Position numbers and translations under genes: made by a program
Shown here: one piece after another, positions 9,488-20,657 of the stretch
Position numbering within the stretch: position 1 is the stretch's first letter
Layout of the letters: the number at the start of each line of letters is the position of its first letter
The notes under the pieces: model-generated
What the model was told of the DNA's origin: nothing
Seen by the model: the letters and a program-made list of their open reading frames with translations, nothing else
Database searches by the model: none
From: Methylocystis parvus OBBP
GTDB taxonomy: Bacteria > Pseudomonadota > Alphaproteobacteria > Rhizobiales > Beijerinckiaceae
Reading direction: 5' to 3'
Length of the DNA: 64,000 nucleotides
Assembly (NCBI RefSeq): GCF_027571405.1
Contig: NZ_CP092968.1
Location: 3,494,001-3,558,000 of the forward strand

Positions 9488-10786
9488 ATGTATGAAATGA
9501 GCACCGCCGAACTGATCCAGCGACTGTCCGTCGCCTTGGCCATCGGGCTGCTCATCGGGCTGGAGCGCGGTTGGCGCTCGCGCGAGGAGCAGGAGGGCGA
9601 ACGCGCCGCCGGCCTGCGCACCCATGGACTCGCCGCCCTGCTCGGGGGCGTCTGGGGCGCGGTCGCCATGCAGTTCGCGCATGACGGCGGCGCCATCGCG
9701 CTCGGGCTGGCTTTCGCGCTGTTCGGCGCGGTGATGGCGTTCTTTCGTTATCGGGAGATCGTTCACAACCAGTCCTTCGGCGCGACGACGCTGGTCGGCG
9801 TGCTGCTCGCTTTCGCGCTCGGCGCGTTCGCGGTCGTCGGCGATCGCGTCGCCGCCGCCGCCGCGGCCGTCGCGGCGACGGCGCTTCTGGCGCTCAAAGC
9901 CCTGCTGCATGGCTGGGTTCAACGGCTGACATGGGTCGAGCTGCGCTCGGCTCTCGTCTTGCTCGCGATGAGTTTCATCCTGCTGCCGGTGCTGCCAAAT
10001 CAGCCCATCGACCGATGGGGCGCGATCAATCCTCACGAGCTCTGGCTGATGACGGTTCTGATCGGCGTCGTCTCATTCGCCGGTTATGTCGCCGTTCGTC
10101 TTGTCGGTTATCGGCGCGGCGTCGCGGTTGCGGGCATGGCGGGCGGGCTGGCGTCCTCCACTGTGGCGACGGCGGCGATGTCGCGCCTTGCGGCCGACCA
10201 GCAGGAACAAGCCGACGCGCTCGCGGCCGGCGCGATATTCGCCAACACGGTGATGGCGCCGCGCGTGCTGGCGATCCTCGGCTTGGTCAATCCGGAATTC
10301 GCTCTACGCCTCGTCGCGCCGCTTCTCGCCGTGGGGTTGGTCTATCTGGCGGTCGGCGTATTTTTCATGTGGCGAAGCGCGGAGAGAGCGACTGGCGACG
10401 GTTCTCCGCTCACCGTCAGCAATCCGCTCGATCTGCCGGCCGTGCTCAAATTCGGCGCGCTGCTCTCCGCGGTGATGATCCTTGCGAAGATCGTCACGAA
10501 ATTCGCGGGCAGCGCGGGCGCCTATGCGCTCGCCCTTCTCTCCGGGATCGCGGACGTCGACGCCATTTCGCTGGCGATGGCGAGTCAAGGGGTGACGACG
10601 ATCGGCGCGGGGGCGGCGGCTTTGTCGGTGCTGCTTGCGATCCTCGCCAACACGATCGTCAAATCGGGGATCGCCTGGGCGATTGGCGGCTGGGGAATCG
10701 GATGGCGTTTTTCACTCGCATCCGCCCTGTCGCTTGCGGCGGGGCTCGCCGCCCTGGTCTTCATTCCCGTCCCGCCGGGCGTATAA
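9488..10786 (+). CDS. MgtC/SapB-like N-terminus with DUF4010 membrane protein
   Basis: An integral membrane protein of 432 residues with about 12 hydrophobic segments. The N-terminal third carries the MgtC-family pattern (RLSVALAIGLLIGLERGW, then GLRTHGLAALLGG); the rest matches the layout of DUF4010 proteins, including a GGLASSTVATAAMSR segment. MgtC proteins affect magnesium and phosphate homeostasis, but the role of the long DUF4010 form is unknown, so transport is only inferred. The start at 9488 has no strong ribosome site, and an in-frame ATG at 9497 is an alternative. It is divergent from the aminotransferase (134-base spacer). Confidence 0.82.
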   Translation: MYEMSTAELIQRLSVALAIGLLIGLERGWRSREEQEGERAAGLRTHGLAALLGGVWGAVAMQFAHDGGAIALGLAFALFGAVMAFFRYREIVHNQSFGATTLVGVLLAFALGAFAVVGDRVAAAAAAVAATALLALKALLHGWVQRLTWVELRSALVLLAMSFILLPVLPNQPIDRWGAINPHELWLMTVLIGVVSFAGYVAVRLVGYRRGVAVAGMAGGLASSTVATAAMSRLAADQQEQADALAAGAIFANTVMAPRVLAILGLVNPEFALRLVAPLLAVGLVYLAVGVFFMWRSAERATGDGSPLTVSNPLDLPAVLKFGALLSAVMILAKIVTKFAGSAGAYALALLSGIADVDAISLAMASQGVTTIGAGAAALSVLLAILANTIVKSGIAWAIGGWGIGWRFSLASALSLAAGLAALVFIPVPPGV

Positions 10787-10825
10787 CTTGCCGAGCGTAT
10801 AAACAAATAAAGTCGGGCGCATCGG

Positions 10826-10856
10826 CCGCGCGGCGGTCGTAAGCCGGACCGCGCGG
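10826..10856. terminator. GC-rich hairpin between convergent DUF4010 and trxA genes
   Basis: CCGCGCGG at 10826-10833 and its complement at 10849-10856 form an inverted repeat in the 84-base gap between two convergent genes. It is a likely bidirectional terminator, although there is no clear T tract. Confidence 0.4.
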
Positions 10857-10870
10857 CGGATGCCGGCGCG

Positions 10871-11191
10871 TTAGACCGCGGCGGAAATCCAGCGGGAGAG
10901 TTCGCCCTTCGGCGCCGCGCCGACCTTCTGCGCGGCGGCCTTGCCGTCCTTGAAGATAATCAGGGTCGGGATCGAGCGGATGCCGAGTTTCGAAGCCACG
11001 GCCGGATTCTCGTCGATATTGAGCTTCACGACCTTGATCTTGCCCTTCATCTCCGCCGCGATTTCCTCCAGCGCGGGAGCGATCATCCGGCAGGGGCCGC
11101 ACCATTCCGCCCAGAAGTCGACGACGACGGGCTCGGCGGATTTCAGCACTTCCTGCTCGAAAGTGGCGTCGGTAATTTTCTGCGTCGTCAT
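10871..11191 (-). CDS. trxA: Thioredoxin 1
   Basis: Cytosolic dithiol protein that reduces protein disulfides and serves enzymes such as ribonucleotide reductase and PAPS reductase. Its 106 residues match the usual thioredoxin length. The active site is WCGPC (cysteines 31 and 34), preceded by VVDFWAEW and followed by KLNIDENP and the cis-proline segment [11 protein letters not shown] sigma-70-like promoter lies just upstream. No Shine-Dalgarno sequence is visible before the ATG. It stands alone, convergent with the DUF4010 gene. Confidence 0.97.
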   Translation of the reverse strand: MTTQKITDATFEQEVLKSAEPVVVDFWAEWCGPCRMIAPALEEIAAEMKGKIKVVKLNIDENPAVASKLGIRSIPTLIIFKDGKAAAQKVGAAPKGELSRWISAAV

Positions 11192-11232
11192 TGAGGAGGG
11201 TCTTTCTTCAGGGGAATAACGAATTCGGACGG

Positions 11233-11261
11233 AACGTAGGAACGGGCCCCGCGCGCGTCAA
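11233..11261 (-). promoter_or_regulatory. Probable trxA promoter
   Basis: On the minus strand, TTGACG (11256-11261), a 17-base spacer and TACGTT (11233-11238) form a good sigma-70-like promoter about 40 bases upstream of trxA. Confidence 0.6.
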
Positions 11262-11337
11262 GCAGCGTTCGTTCCAGCATCGGCTCGGCGGTGGGCTGAT
11301 CGGGCTAGAGAGAATCTCTATAATGCCCCCTTAAACA

Positions 11338-11375
11338 CAAAGAGCGGGGACGGCCGGGCCGCTCCCCACTCTTTG
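11338..11375 (-). terminator. Long hairpin downstream of the 22-residue ORF
   Basis: The arms at 11338-11350 and 11363-11375 pair almost fully. On the minus strand the one non-Watson-Crick position is a U-G wobble, whereas on the plus strand it is a C-A mismatch, so minus-strand transcription is favoured. GTGTTTAAG follows, a weak T tract. It would end a short transcript from the spacer before trxA. Confidence 0.5.
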
Positions 11376-11387
11376 GCACCCTGTCCT

Positions 11388-11456
11388 TTAACCGGATTGA
11401 ACGCCTGGTCCCGAAGTCTTTTCCGCTCCGATAACCGCTCGCATCAGCTCGTTCAT
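11388..11456 (-). CDS. Candidate 22-residue small protein or leader peptide
   Basis: An open frame of 22 codons that starts MNELMRAVIG and ends GVQSG. A GAAGGTG sequence sits about five bases before the ATG, and a strong hairpin (11338-11375) starts 12 bases after the stop. The peptide has mixed charge and no cysteine or membrane segment. I do not recognise it. It could be a small protein, a regulatory uORF or a chance frame inside a small RNA. The compact order of ribosome site, ORF and terminator is the reason for listing it. Confidence 0.35.
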   Translation of the reverse strand: MNELMRAVIGAEKTSGPGVQSG

Positions 11457-11687
11457 CGAGCACCTTCGCGAGCCGCGTTCCCTCCGGCGTCCTCCCCGAC
11501 TTGGACCGTTGCTGGGAATTGAAAGGCTAAACGCTTTAAACGCTTAGGCTTACCCAACCAACTTGGCGAGGGGACATTATGCCAAAATAAAAGGGCTGTC
11601 ACTCGAAATTGTGCACTCTGTCGAAAATTCGAGTTGGGCGCCGTGCATTTAAGCAATACTTACAGCCAAGCCGTTTCAAATCGATAC
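11457..11687. other. Intergenic region between the small ORF and pccB terminator
   Basis: About 230 bases with lower GC than the surrounding genes. It should contain the promoter of the short minus-strand transcript; CATAAT near 11577-11582 (minus strand) is a possible -10. It also holds an inverted repeat with ACTCGAA/TTCGAGT arms at about 11601-11634. No protein-like frame was found. Confidence 0.35.
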
Positions 11688-11719
11688 GAAAGAGAAAGGC
11701 GCGGCTCTACGCCGCGCCT
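11688..11719 (-). terminator. Rho-independent terminator of pccB
   Basis: AGGCGCGGC (11697-11705) and GCCGCGCCT (11711-11719) form a 9-bp stem with a 5-base loop. On the minus strand it is followed by TTCTCTTTCG. It lies 28 bases past the pccB stop. Confidence 0.75.
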
Positions 11720-11747
11720 CCTCAAAGTTGTATTTGGGATCGCCCAC

Positions 11748-13283
11748 TTACAATGGGATGTTGTCGTGCTTTTTCCAGGGGTTCTCCAGCTCCTTGTGAC
11801 GGAGCAGGGCCAGCGCGCGCGCGATTCGCTTGCGCGTCGAATGCGGCATGATGACTTCGTCTATATAACCGCGTTCGGCCGCGACGAAGGGCGAGAGGAA
11901 TCGATCCTCATATTCCTTGGTGCGCTGCGCGATCTTCTCCGGGTCGCCGAGATCAGCGCGGAAGATGATCTCGACGGCGCCTTTGGCGCCCATCACGGCG
12001 ATCTGCGCCGAGGGCCAGGCGTAATTCACGTCGCCGCGCAGATGCTTCGACGACATGACGTCATAGGCGCCGCCAAACGCCTTGCGGGTGATGAGCGTGA
12101 CTTTCGGAACGGTCGCCTCGGCATAGGCGAAGAGCAGTTTCGCGCCATGCTTGATGAGGCCGCCATATTCCTGCGCCGTGCCGGGCAGGAAGCCGGGAAC
12201 GTCGACAAAGGTGACGATCGGAATGTTGAAGCAGTCGCAGAATCGCACGAAGCGCGCGGCCTTCTTGGAGGCGTCGATGTCGAGCACGCCGGCGAGCACC
12301 ATCGGCTGATTGGCGACGATGCCGACCGTGCGGCCTTCGACGCGGCCGAAGCCGACGACGATATTCTTGGCGTGCGCCTCCTGAATCTCGAAGAAGTCGC
12401 CTTCGTCGACGACCTTCGTGATCAGTTCCTTGATGTCGTAAGGCTTGTTCGGATTGTCGGGAATGAGCGTGTCGAGCGACATGTCGAACCGGTCGACGTC
12501 GTCGAAGCTCGGCCATTCCGGCGGCTCTTCCGTATTATTCGCCGGCAGGAAGTCGATCAGCCGGCGCATCTGCAGGAGCGCCTCGACGTCATTGTCGTAG
12601 CCGCGGTCGGCGATGGAGCTCTTGGTCGTGTGCACCGAGGCGCCGCCGAGTTCTTCGGCCGTCACCGTTTCGTTCGTCACGGTCTTCACGACGTCGGGAC
12701 CCGTCACGAACATATAGGACGTGTCGCGCACCATGAAGATGAAGTCGGTCATCGAGGGCGAATAGACGTCGCCGCCCGCGCAGGGACCCATGATCACGGA
12801 AATCTGCGGGATGACGCCCGAGGCCAGCACATTGCGCTGGAAGACCTCGCCATAGCCGCCGAGCGCCGCCACGCCCTCCTGGATGCGCGCGCCGCCGGCG
12901 TCGAAAATGCCGACGATGGGCGCGCGATTCTTGAGCGCCATGTCCTGCAGCTTGATGATCTTCTGGGCGTGCGTCTCGGACAGGGAGCCGCCAAAGACGG
13001 TGAAGTCCTTGGCGAAGACGAAGACGGCGCGGCCATTGACCGTGCCCCAACCCGTGACGACGCCGTCGCCCGAGGTCTTCTCGCCCTGATCCATGCCGAA
13101 ATCCGTGCAGCGATGCGTCACGAACATGTCGAATTCTTCGAACGAGCCCTGATCGAGCAAAAGTTCGATGCGCTCGCGCGCGGTCAGCTTGCCGCGCGCA
13201 TGCTGCGCCTCGATGCGCTTTGCGCCGCCGCCCAAACGCGCCGAAGCCCGGCGCTGCGCGAGCCCGTCGAGAATATGTTTCAT
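11748..13283 (-). CDS. pccB: Propionyl-CoA carboxylase beta subunit (carboxyltransferase)
   Basis: Biotin-dependent acyl-CoA carboxyltransferase that moves CO2 from carboxybiotin to propionyl-CoA, giving methylmalonyl-CoA. The 511 residues match the family length. Features include the N-terminal [19 protein letters not shown], the first oxyanion-loop region ([11 protein letters not shown] type), the [10 protein letters not shown] segment, the [20 protein letters not shown] region and the C-terminal [19 protein letters not shown]. It pairs metabolically with mutA at 47.8 kb. The biotinylated alpha subunit is not in this window, so the subunit pair is split. A related acyl-CoA specificity cannot be excluded. 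Confidence 0.92.
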   Translation of the reverse strand: MKHILDGLAQRRASARLGGGAKRIEAQHARGKLTARERIELLLDQGSFEEFDMFVTHRCTDFGMDQGEKTSGDGVVTGWGTVNGRAVFVFAKDFTVFGGSLSETHAQKIIKLQDMALKNRAPIVGIFDAGGARIQEGVAALGGYGEVFQRNVLASGVIPQISVIMGPCAGGDVYSPSMTDFIFMVRDTSYMFVTGPDVVKTVTNETVTAEELGGASVHTTKSSIADRGYDNDVEALLQMRRLIDFLPANNTEEPPEWPSFDDVDRFDMSLDTLIPDNPNKPYDIKELITKVVDEGDFFEIQEAHAKNIVVGFGRVEGRTVGIVANQPMVLAGVLDIDASKKAARFVRFCDCFNIPIVTFVDVPGFLPGTAQEYGGLIKHGAKLLFAYAEATVPKVTLITRKAFGGAYDVMSSKHLRGDVNYAWPSAQIAVMGAKGAVEIIFRADLGDPEKIAQRTKEYEDRFLSPFVAAERGYIDEVIMPHSTRKRIARALALLRHKELENPWKKHDNIPL

Positions 13284-13322
13284 GTCCAGCCCTGCTTGTT
13301 GTCTTCGTGATGTTCTTCTAGC

Positions 13323-13354
13323 GAGTCATGCGCAAGTCGAGTCATGCGCAAGTC
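13323..13354. repeat. Perfect 16-bp tandem duplication
   Basis: GAGTCATGCGCAAGTC occurs twice back to back (13323-13338 and 13339-13354). The second copy runs into the stop codon of the exported protein gene. It looks like a recent slippage duplication. Confidence 0.8.
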
Positions 13355-14033
13355 AAAGCTTGCGCGATCCCAGCCGCCAGCGCGCAATGTCCGATCCCGT
13401 CAGCATGTAGAGCTGATCGGGCGAGGTGCGCTCGGCGAGGTGAACGAGGTCGGGGCTGACGCCCATACCGCTGGCGTAGCGCGCGAGCATGGCGCGCATG
13501 CCGCCATCGTCGTAATTGCGCTCGCGGACGATGCCCTCGGAGAAGTCGAAACTCGTCGAATAATTGAACATGCGGTGGATGCCGACGCGGCTCTGCGGCG
13601 GGATCACCCGCCTCTTGCCCCCCATCAGCGCATAGACGCAGGCCGAATAGCAGCGGCCGGAAACGAGCGACATGGCTTGCGACGAGGGTTCGGCCGCGGG
13701 GCGCGCGACGATCACCGCCATGCCCAGCCGGCGCAACGCCTGACCGAACTCCATGGAGGCGACGACCTTGCCGCCCGGGGAATCCAGCAGAACGATGCCG
13801 TGAAGATTGCCGCCGCCGACGCTCTCGCGCACGAAGTTTAGAAAAGCGTCGGGGGTGCCCTCGCCGATTTCGCCCTGTGCGGCGATCACCTGGGGACAGC
13901 GGGCGCCGCAGCGGCCAGCGTCGAGGCCGACGACCCGGAAGCTCATTTCCTCGGCCTGCGCCCCGCCGCCGGCGAGAAGGGCCTGTACGGCGAGGCCAAG
14001 CGCGCCGAGAGCCAGGGTCCTGAATATCTGCAT
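13353..14033 (-). CDS. Exported protein with ClpP/crotonase-like core
   Basis: A 226-residue protein with a signal peptide (MQIFRTLALGALGLAVQALLA, cleaved near AQAEE). The mature part has a ClpP-like arrangement: a glycine-rich turn LLDSPGGKVVASMEFG, then SGRCYSACVYALMGGKRR, where the serine of YSACVYA is placed like the catalytic serine of ClpP/SppA folds, then a histidine in SRVGIHRMF. Two cysteine pairs (RCGARC and RCYSAC) suggest periplasmic disulfides. A periplasmic serine peptidase or a non-catalytic relative are both possible. The open frame reaches 14081, but the start at 14033 gives a proper signal peptide. Confidence 0.7.
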   Translation of the reverse strand: MQIFRTLALGALGLAVQALLAGGGAQAEEMSFRVVGLDAGRCGARCPQVIAAQGEIGEGTPDAFLNFVRESVGGGNLHGIVLLDSPGGKVVASMEFGQALRRLGMAVIVARPAAEPSSQAMSLVSGRCYSACVYALMGGKRRVIPPQSRVGIHRMFNYSTSFDFSEGIVRERNYDDGGMRAMLARYASGMGVSPDLVHLAERTSPDQLYMLTGSDIARWRLGSRKL

Positions 14034-14123
14034 GGGCGCCCGCACCTCGTGAATCTCCGACCGACCCAGCCTAATTCCCAAAACGCGAGCGGCAAAGGAC
14101 TTTCACCTGCGCCGCGAAAACGC

Positions 14124-14199
14124 TGGTGGGCGGTGAGAGGATCGAACTCCCGACATTCTCGGTGTAAACGAGATGCTCTACCAGCTGAGCTAACCGCCC
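14124..14199 (-). tRNA. tRNA-Val (anticodon TAC)
   Basis: The minus strand folds as a complete 76-nt tRNA: acceptor GGGCGGT paired with the 3' end, D arm with AGCTCAGCTGGTAGAGC, anticodon stem CTCG/CGAG around loop TTTACAC (anticodon TAC), T arm with GTTCGATCC, and an encoded CCA end. It reads GTA/GTG valine codons. Confidence 0.97.
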
Positions 14200-14347
14200 A
14201 CGCCGCCTATCGACGAGAGGCGGCGCGCACGGTTTTAGAGAGGCCGCGCACGGGAGGCAAGCGGCCCTCGGAGAAAACCGGCGCGTCCAAACGGAACGGC
14301 CGCCGACAGCCGCCGACGGCCGTGCCCGAGCCCGAGATTTCCGTCTT

Positions 14348-14629
14348 TTACTTCGTCTTGTTGAGCGCGGTTTTCAGCGTCTGGCCGGGTTTGAAACGGG
14401 CGCTCTTGGAGGCCGGAATCTTGATCTCTTCGCCCGTCGCGGGGTTGCGGCCCTTGCCGGCGGCGCGCTTCTTGACGGAGAAAGTGCCGAAGCCCACGAG
14501 GCGCACTTCGTCGCCCTTCTTCAACGCCGTCGTGATGCCGTCGATAACGGCGTCGATCGCAGCAGCCGCGGCGGCCTTCGAGCATTCCGTCTCGTTGGCG
14601 ACGTGCTCGACCAGTTCCAATTTGTTCAT
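14348..14629 (-). CDS. hupB: HU family DNA-binding protein
   Basis: Nucleoid protein that bends DNA without strong sequence preference and works as a dimer. Its 93 residues match HU: N-terminal helical dimer part (MNKLELVEHVANETECSKAAA), the GFGTFSVKKRAAGKGRNPATGEE core containing the conserved RNPxTG tip of the beta-ribbon arm, and a basic C-terminus. It follows lon in the same direction, the usual alphaproteobacterial order clpX-lon-hupB. A lon terminator lies between, so hupB probably has its own promoter in the 291-base spacer. Confidence 0.97.
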   Translation of the reverse strand: MNKLELVEHVANETECSKAAAAAAIDAVIDGITTALKKGDEVRLVGFGTFSVKKRAAGKGRNPATGEEIKIPASKSARFKPGQTLKTALNKTK

Positions 14630-14864
14630 GGTCTTTTCCTTTTTCTAGCGCGCTGCGAGGCCGGCGACGCCCGCGCGGAGACGCGGCGGTTCGAATCGTC
14701 GGCGCGTAGCGAGGGCGAGTGTTGGGTCCGAATCGTTGGAAAGGCAAGGGATTGCGGCCGACGGACTCCGGAAAATGCCGGAAAACCGGGGGAATCAGCC
14801 GCTGCATTGCGAAAAACCGCAGAAATTATGGCGTTTTTGGGCAGCGCGGCGGTCGCGGCTCCCA

Positions 14865-14895
14865 TGAAAAAAGCCCCGTCCTCAGGACGGGGCTT
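14865..14895 (-). terminator. Rho-independent terminator of lon
   Basis: GCCCCGTCC (14873-14881), a three-base loop and GGACGGGGC (14885-14893) form a perfect stem followed on the minus strand by TTTTTT. It lies 26 bases past the lon stop. Confidence 0.95.
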
Positions 14896-14920
14896 CATTC
14901 GCTGCGTCATGCGACGCGGC

Positions 14921-17347
<2,427 letters not shown>

Positions 17348-17572
17348 CTTCGTGTCCTGCTTTCTTTTTTGCGCATCCCGCCCGGCGGCGACGCGAAAAT
17401 TGCGAGCGAAGGGAAAACTAGCAAGACTTAGGCCGTAGCAATCGGCCGCTGATCTTCAGCCAGCTTGGCCGCACGACGCTCGCTCTCGCGTCCGTGCGCC
17501 ACAGGAGCAAATGGCGAAACGCCCAAACTGCCCCGTCAACGCAGGAAATGGGATACTCGGACTGGCGATTCA

Positions 17573-17614
17573 AGGACGGCGTAAAAGAGCCGGCTCAGCC
17601 GGCGTCGCCGTCCT
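17573..17614 (-). terminator. Nested hairpin, likely clpX terminator
   Basis: An inner GCCGGC-TCA-GCCGGC hairpin (17589-17603) sits within an outer AGGACGGCG/CGCCGTCCT stem (17573-17581 and 17606-17614). On the minus strand the inner hairpin is followed by TCTTTTACG. It starts 23 bases past the clpX stop. Confidence 0.65.
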
Positions 17615-17636
17615 GAAATTTGTGACGGCGCGCGTT

Positions 17637-18902
17637 TTACGCGCTGGCGCCGCTCTTCTCGCTGCGTTCGGCGTAGATATACAGCGGTCTCGCTTTGCCT
17701 TCAACGACTTCCGGACCGATGACCACCTGCTCCACGCCTTCGAGGCCGGGCAGGTCGAACATGGTGTCGAGCAGAATGCCCTCCATGATCGAACGCAGGC
17801 CGCGCGCGCCGGTGTGGCGCTCGATCGCCTTGCGGGCGACGGAGGTGAGCGCCTCGTCCTGGAAGGTCAGCTCGACATTCTCCATTTCGAAGAGGCGCTG
17901 ATACTGCTTGACCAGCGCATTCTTGGGCTCGGTGAGGATCTTCTTCAGCGCTTCCTCGTCGAGGTCTTCGAGCGTCGCGAGAACCGGCAGACGGCCGACG
18001 AATTCGGGGATCAGGCCGAATTTCAGCAGGTCCTCGGGCTGCACCTGGCGGAAGATGTCGCCGGTGCGGCGCTCGTCCGGCGCCTGCACATTGGCGGCGA
18101 AGCCGATCGAGGTCGAGCGGCCGCGCGCGGAGATGATCTTCTCGAGGCCGGCGAAGGCGCCGCCGCAGATGAAGAGAATATTGGTCGTGTCGACCTGCAG
18201 GAATTCCTGCTGCGGATGCTTGCGCCCGCCCTGCGGCGGCACGGAGGCGACGGTGCCTTCCATGATCTTGAGCAGCGCCTGCTGGACGCCCTCTCCCGAC
18301 ACGTCGCGCGTGATGGAGGGATTGTCGCTTTTACGCGAGATTTTGTCGATTTCGTCGACATAGACGATGCCGCGCTGCGCGCGCTCGACATTGTAGTCCG
18401 AGGCCTGCAGCAGCTTCAGAATGATGTTCTCGACGTCCTCGCCGACATAGCCCGCTTCGGTGAGCGTCGTGGCGTCGGCCATGGTGAAGGGCACGTCGAG
18501 AATGCGGGCGAGGGTCTGCGCCAGCATGGTCTTGCCGACGCCCGTCGGACCGATCAGCAAAATGTTGGATTTCGCCAGCTCCACGTCGCCATGCTTGGTG
18601 GCGTGGTTAAGGCGCTTGTAGTGATTGTGGACCGCGACGGAAAGAACGCGCTTCGCCTGCGCCTGGCCGATCACATAGTCGTCCAGAACCTTGCAGATCT
18701 CGCGGGGCGTCGGAATGCCGTCGCGCTGCTTGACGAGCGAGGACTTGTTCTCCTCGCGGATGATGTCCATGCAGAGTTCGACGCATTCGTCGCAGATGAA
18801 GACGGTAGGGCCGGCGATGAGCTTGCGGACTTCATGCTGGCTTTTGCCGCAAAACGAGCAGTAAAGCGTATTCTTGGAATCGCCGCCGCCGACTTTGCTC
18901 AT
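17637..18902 (-). CDS. clpX: ATP-dependent Clp protease ATP-binding subunit ClpX
   Basis: AAA+ unfoldase that feeds substrates to ClpP. The 421 residues start with the zinc-binding domain (CSFC ... CDEC) followed by Walker A GPTGVGKT, the pore loop GYVGED, Walker [10 protein letters not shown] and sensor 2 in [10 protein letters not shown]. The SIGFAANV segment corresponds to the IGF loop that docks on ClpP. The frame reaches 18923, but the ATG at 18902 has AGGAGA seven bases upstream. Unlike the common tig-clpP-clpX order, the gene upstream is pfp, so clpP must be elsewhere in the genome. Confidence 0.97.
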   Translation of the reverse strand: MSKVGGGDSKNTLYCSFCGKSQHEVRKLIAGPTVFICDECVELCMDIIREENKSSLVKQRDGIPTPREICKVLDDYVIGQAQAKRVLSVAVHNHYKRLNHATKHGDVELAKSNILLIGPTGVGKTMLAQTLARILDVPFTMADATTLTEAGYVGEDVENIILKLLQASDYNVERAQRGIVYVDEIDKISRKSDNPSITRDVSGEGVQQALLKIMEGTVASVPPQGGRKHPQQEFLQVDTTNILFICGGAFAGLEKIISARGRSTSIGFAANVQAPDERRTGDIFRQVQPEDLLKFGLIPEFVGRLPVLATLEDLDEEALKKILTEPKNALVKQYQRLFEMENVELTFQDEALTSVARKAIERHTGARGLRSIMEGILLDTMFDLPGLEGVEQVVIGPEVVEGKARPLYIYAERSEKSGASA

Positions 18903-19205
18903 GATTTTCTCCTGATGAACCAACTCGCCGCGCGAATCGATCCAAACATATGATTTAACGGCCCCGACCTAACAAAAGGTGGAGAGAACCGGTCGGCTCT
19001 CGCCCCCTCGCGAGGGTCAGGCCCATCTGGCGCTTTCCCTGCGCCCTGTCGAACCGCGCGGGCCGGTCGCACCTCCGCGCAGCTCCACTTTATTTTAGAC
19101 GCGCCGGATTTTGCAACCTTGTCACAAATCGTGTGGTTAGCAAGATCGGCGCCCCAGCTTCCGCCCGGCCGGGGCGCGCCCGGCCGGCGGGGGCTCCTCA
19201 GCCGG
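18903..19205. other. Intergenic region pfp-clpX
   Basis: 303 bases. The AT-rich part (about 19080-19140) likely holds the clpX promoter on the minus strand: TTGCAA followed 18 bases later by TAAAGT is the best pair seen. A strong inverted repeat, CCGGCCGGG (19165-19173) with CCCGGCCGG (19179-19187), lies just after the pfp stop and may end pfp transcription. No gene is seen. Confidence 0.45.
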
Positions 19206-20423
19206 TCAGGTCAAGATCTTGGGGACCCGGTTGAGCCTGAGCCGGAAGGCGTCCGGCATGCCGCTGCCGAGCAGCGGGCGCAGATAGAGGCGGAAGGCGT
19301 CGGTGACGTCCGTGCCGCAGGGGCTGATGAACTCATCCGGCATCACTTTTGTCTTGGCCGCGATTTGTTCAAGGGGCGTGAGGTGGTAGTCGACTGAGTA
19401 AAAGCCGGTGCGGTGAATGGTCACCGAGCCGTCCCGATCGCCCCAGATCGCATATTGAACGGCTTTTTCGCCCACTTCGCGGGCCTCGCGCTGGTCGACG
19501 TCGGAGACGCAGCCCACAAAGCTCCTCTGAACATAGCCGAAAGTGTCGGCGCGGACGCGCTTGTAGCCGAGCCGCTTCTTGACCAGTTCTGTCAGTTCGT
19601 CGGCGAGGCCCCCGCCGCCCAGATGCACATTGCCATGCGCGTCGCGCTCCACCTGCTCGGCGAGCTTCTCGGCGATCGGCACATGATTCTCGTCGCTGAC
19701 GCCTTCGGACACGGCGACCACGCAGCGGCCATATTTGTCCATGGTCGCCTTCACGTCGGCGAGGAACTTCTCGACGATGAAAGCGCGCTCCGGCACGTAG
19801 ATGAGATGCGGGCCGTCATCGGGAAACTTCTTGCCCAGCGCCGAGGCGGCGGTGAGGAAGCCGGCGTGCCGCCCCATGACGACCGCGATATAGACGCCGG
19901 GCAGCGCCCAATTGTCGAGATTGGCGCCGGCGAAGGCCTGCGCCACCCACCGCGCCGCGGAGGGGAAGCCGGGCGTGTGGTCGTTGACCATCAGGTCGTT
20001 GTCGATGGTCTTCGGAATGTGAACGGCGCGCAGCGGATAGCTGGCGTTCCTGGCTTCCTCCGAGACGATGCGGACCGTATCCGACGAATCATTGCCGCCA
20101 ATATAGAAAAAGCAACCTACGCCATGGGCGCGCAAAACCCTGAAAATCTCCTGGCAATATTTCAGGTCAGGCTTGTCGCGCGTGGATCCCAGCGCCGAGG
20201 AAGGCGTATTCGCGACCATTTCCAGATTATGCGTCGTCTCCTGCGTCAGATCGACAAAGTCCTCGTTGACGATGCCGCGCACGCCGTGGAAAGCGCCGTA
20301 GACGCGCTCGACTTCGCGGAACTTGCGCGATTCCAGCACGGCTCCGACGAGCGACTGGTTGATGACGGCGGTTGGGCCGCCGCCCTGTGCGACGACGACT
20401 TTGGAGAAATCAATGGACGACAC
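19206..20423 (-). CDS. pfp: Pyrophosphate-dependent 6-phosphofructokinase
   Basis: Interconverts fructose 6-phosphate and fructose 1,6-bisphosphate using pyrophosphate rather than ATP, so the step is reversible. The 405-residue protein has the PFK fold with QGGGPTAVIN at the N-terminus, YIGGNDSSDT in place of the ATP-type GGDGS loop, and PKTIDNDL; GGND/GGDD with PKTIDND is the pattern of PPi enzymes. MGRHAGFLT and the C-terminal sugar-binding part are also present. The start is a GTG with AGGAG six bases upstream. In some methylotrophs PPi-PFK replaces ATP-PFK, which fits but does not prove that lifestyle. Confidence 0.92.
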   Translation of the reverse strand: MSSIDFSKVVVAQGGGPTAVINQSLVGAVLESRKFREVERVYGAFHGVRGIVNEDFVDLTQETTHNLEMVANTPSSALGSTRDKPDLKYCQEIFRVLRAHGVGCFFYIGGNDSSDTVRIVSEEARNASYPLRAVHIPKTIDNDLMVNDHTPGFPSAARWVAQAFAGANLDNWALPGVYIAVVMGRHAGFLTAASALGKKFPDDGPHLIYVPERAFIVEKFLADVKATMDKYGRCVVAVSEGVSDENHVPIAEKLAEQVERDAHGNVHLGGGGLADELTELVKKRLGYKRVRADTFGYVQRSFVGCVSDVDQREAREVGEKAVQYAIWGDRDGSVTIHRTGFYSVDYHLTPLEQIAAKTKVMPDEFISPCGTDVTDAFRLYLRPLLGSGMPDAFRLRLNRVPKILT

Positions 20424-20613
20424 GCGAGGCTCCTGTCCAAGTGCTGCTGGCTTCGCATCCCCGGAGCGGGGCGCGAGGGTGGCTTCCCGATGGGGAGGCC
20501 GGGCGGGCGGCTTTGGCCCGGCGTGAATTTAGCCGCCATTTCCTCAACAAGAGGAAACGGCTCCGGCCGCGCGCGCAACTCTTATTATCAATAGCCGGAA
20601 ATTTCTATAAGAG

Positions 20614-20643
20614 GGGGCGGCGCGGGGCGCGACCGCCCCTTTT
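20614..20643 (+). terminator. Terminator-like hairpin just before the methyltransferase start
   Basis: GGGGCGG (20614-20620) and CCGCCCC (20633-20639) close over an inner CGCG/CGCG stem and are followed by TTTT. It lies 15 bases before the start codon at 20658. It could be an attenuator in the leader or a barrier between divergent promoters. Confidence 0.45.
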
Positions 20644-20657
20644 ACCCGGTAGGGCCG

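Noticed and set aside
11302..11340. TATAAT with a TAGAGA-GAA-TCTCTA dyad on the plus strand
   Set aside because: No -35 partner and no plus-strand gene follow; the nearby hairpin favours the minus strand. Kept only as a curiosity.
11385..11410. tRNA T-loop-like GTTCAATCC on the minus strand
   Set aside because: No matching T stem, acceptor or anticodon arm; it falls inside the 22-codon ORF.
11634..13310. 558-codon plus-strand frame opposite pccB
   Set aside because: Shadow of a strongly conserved gene.
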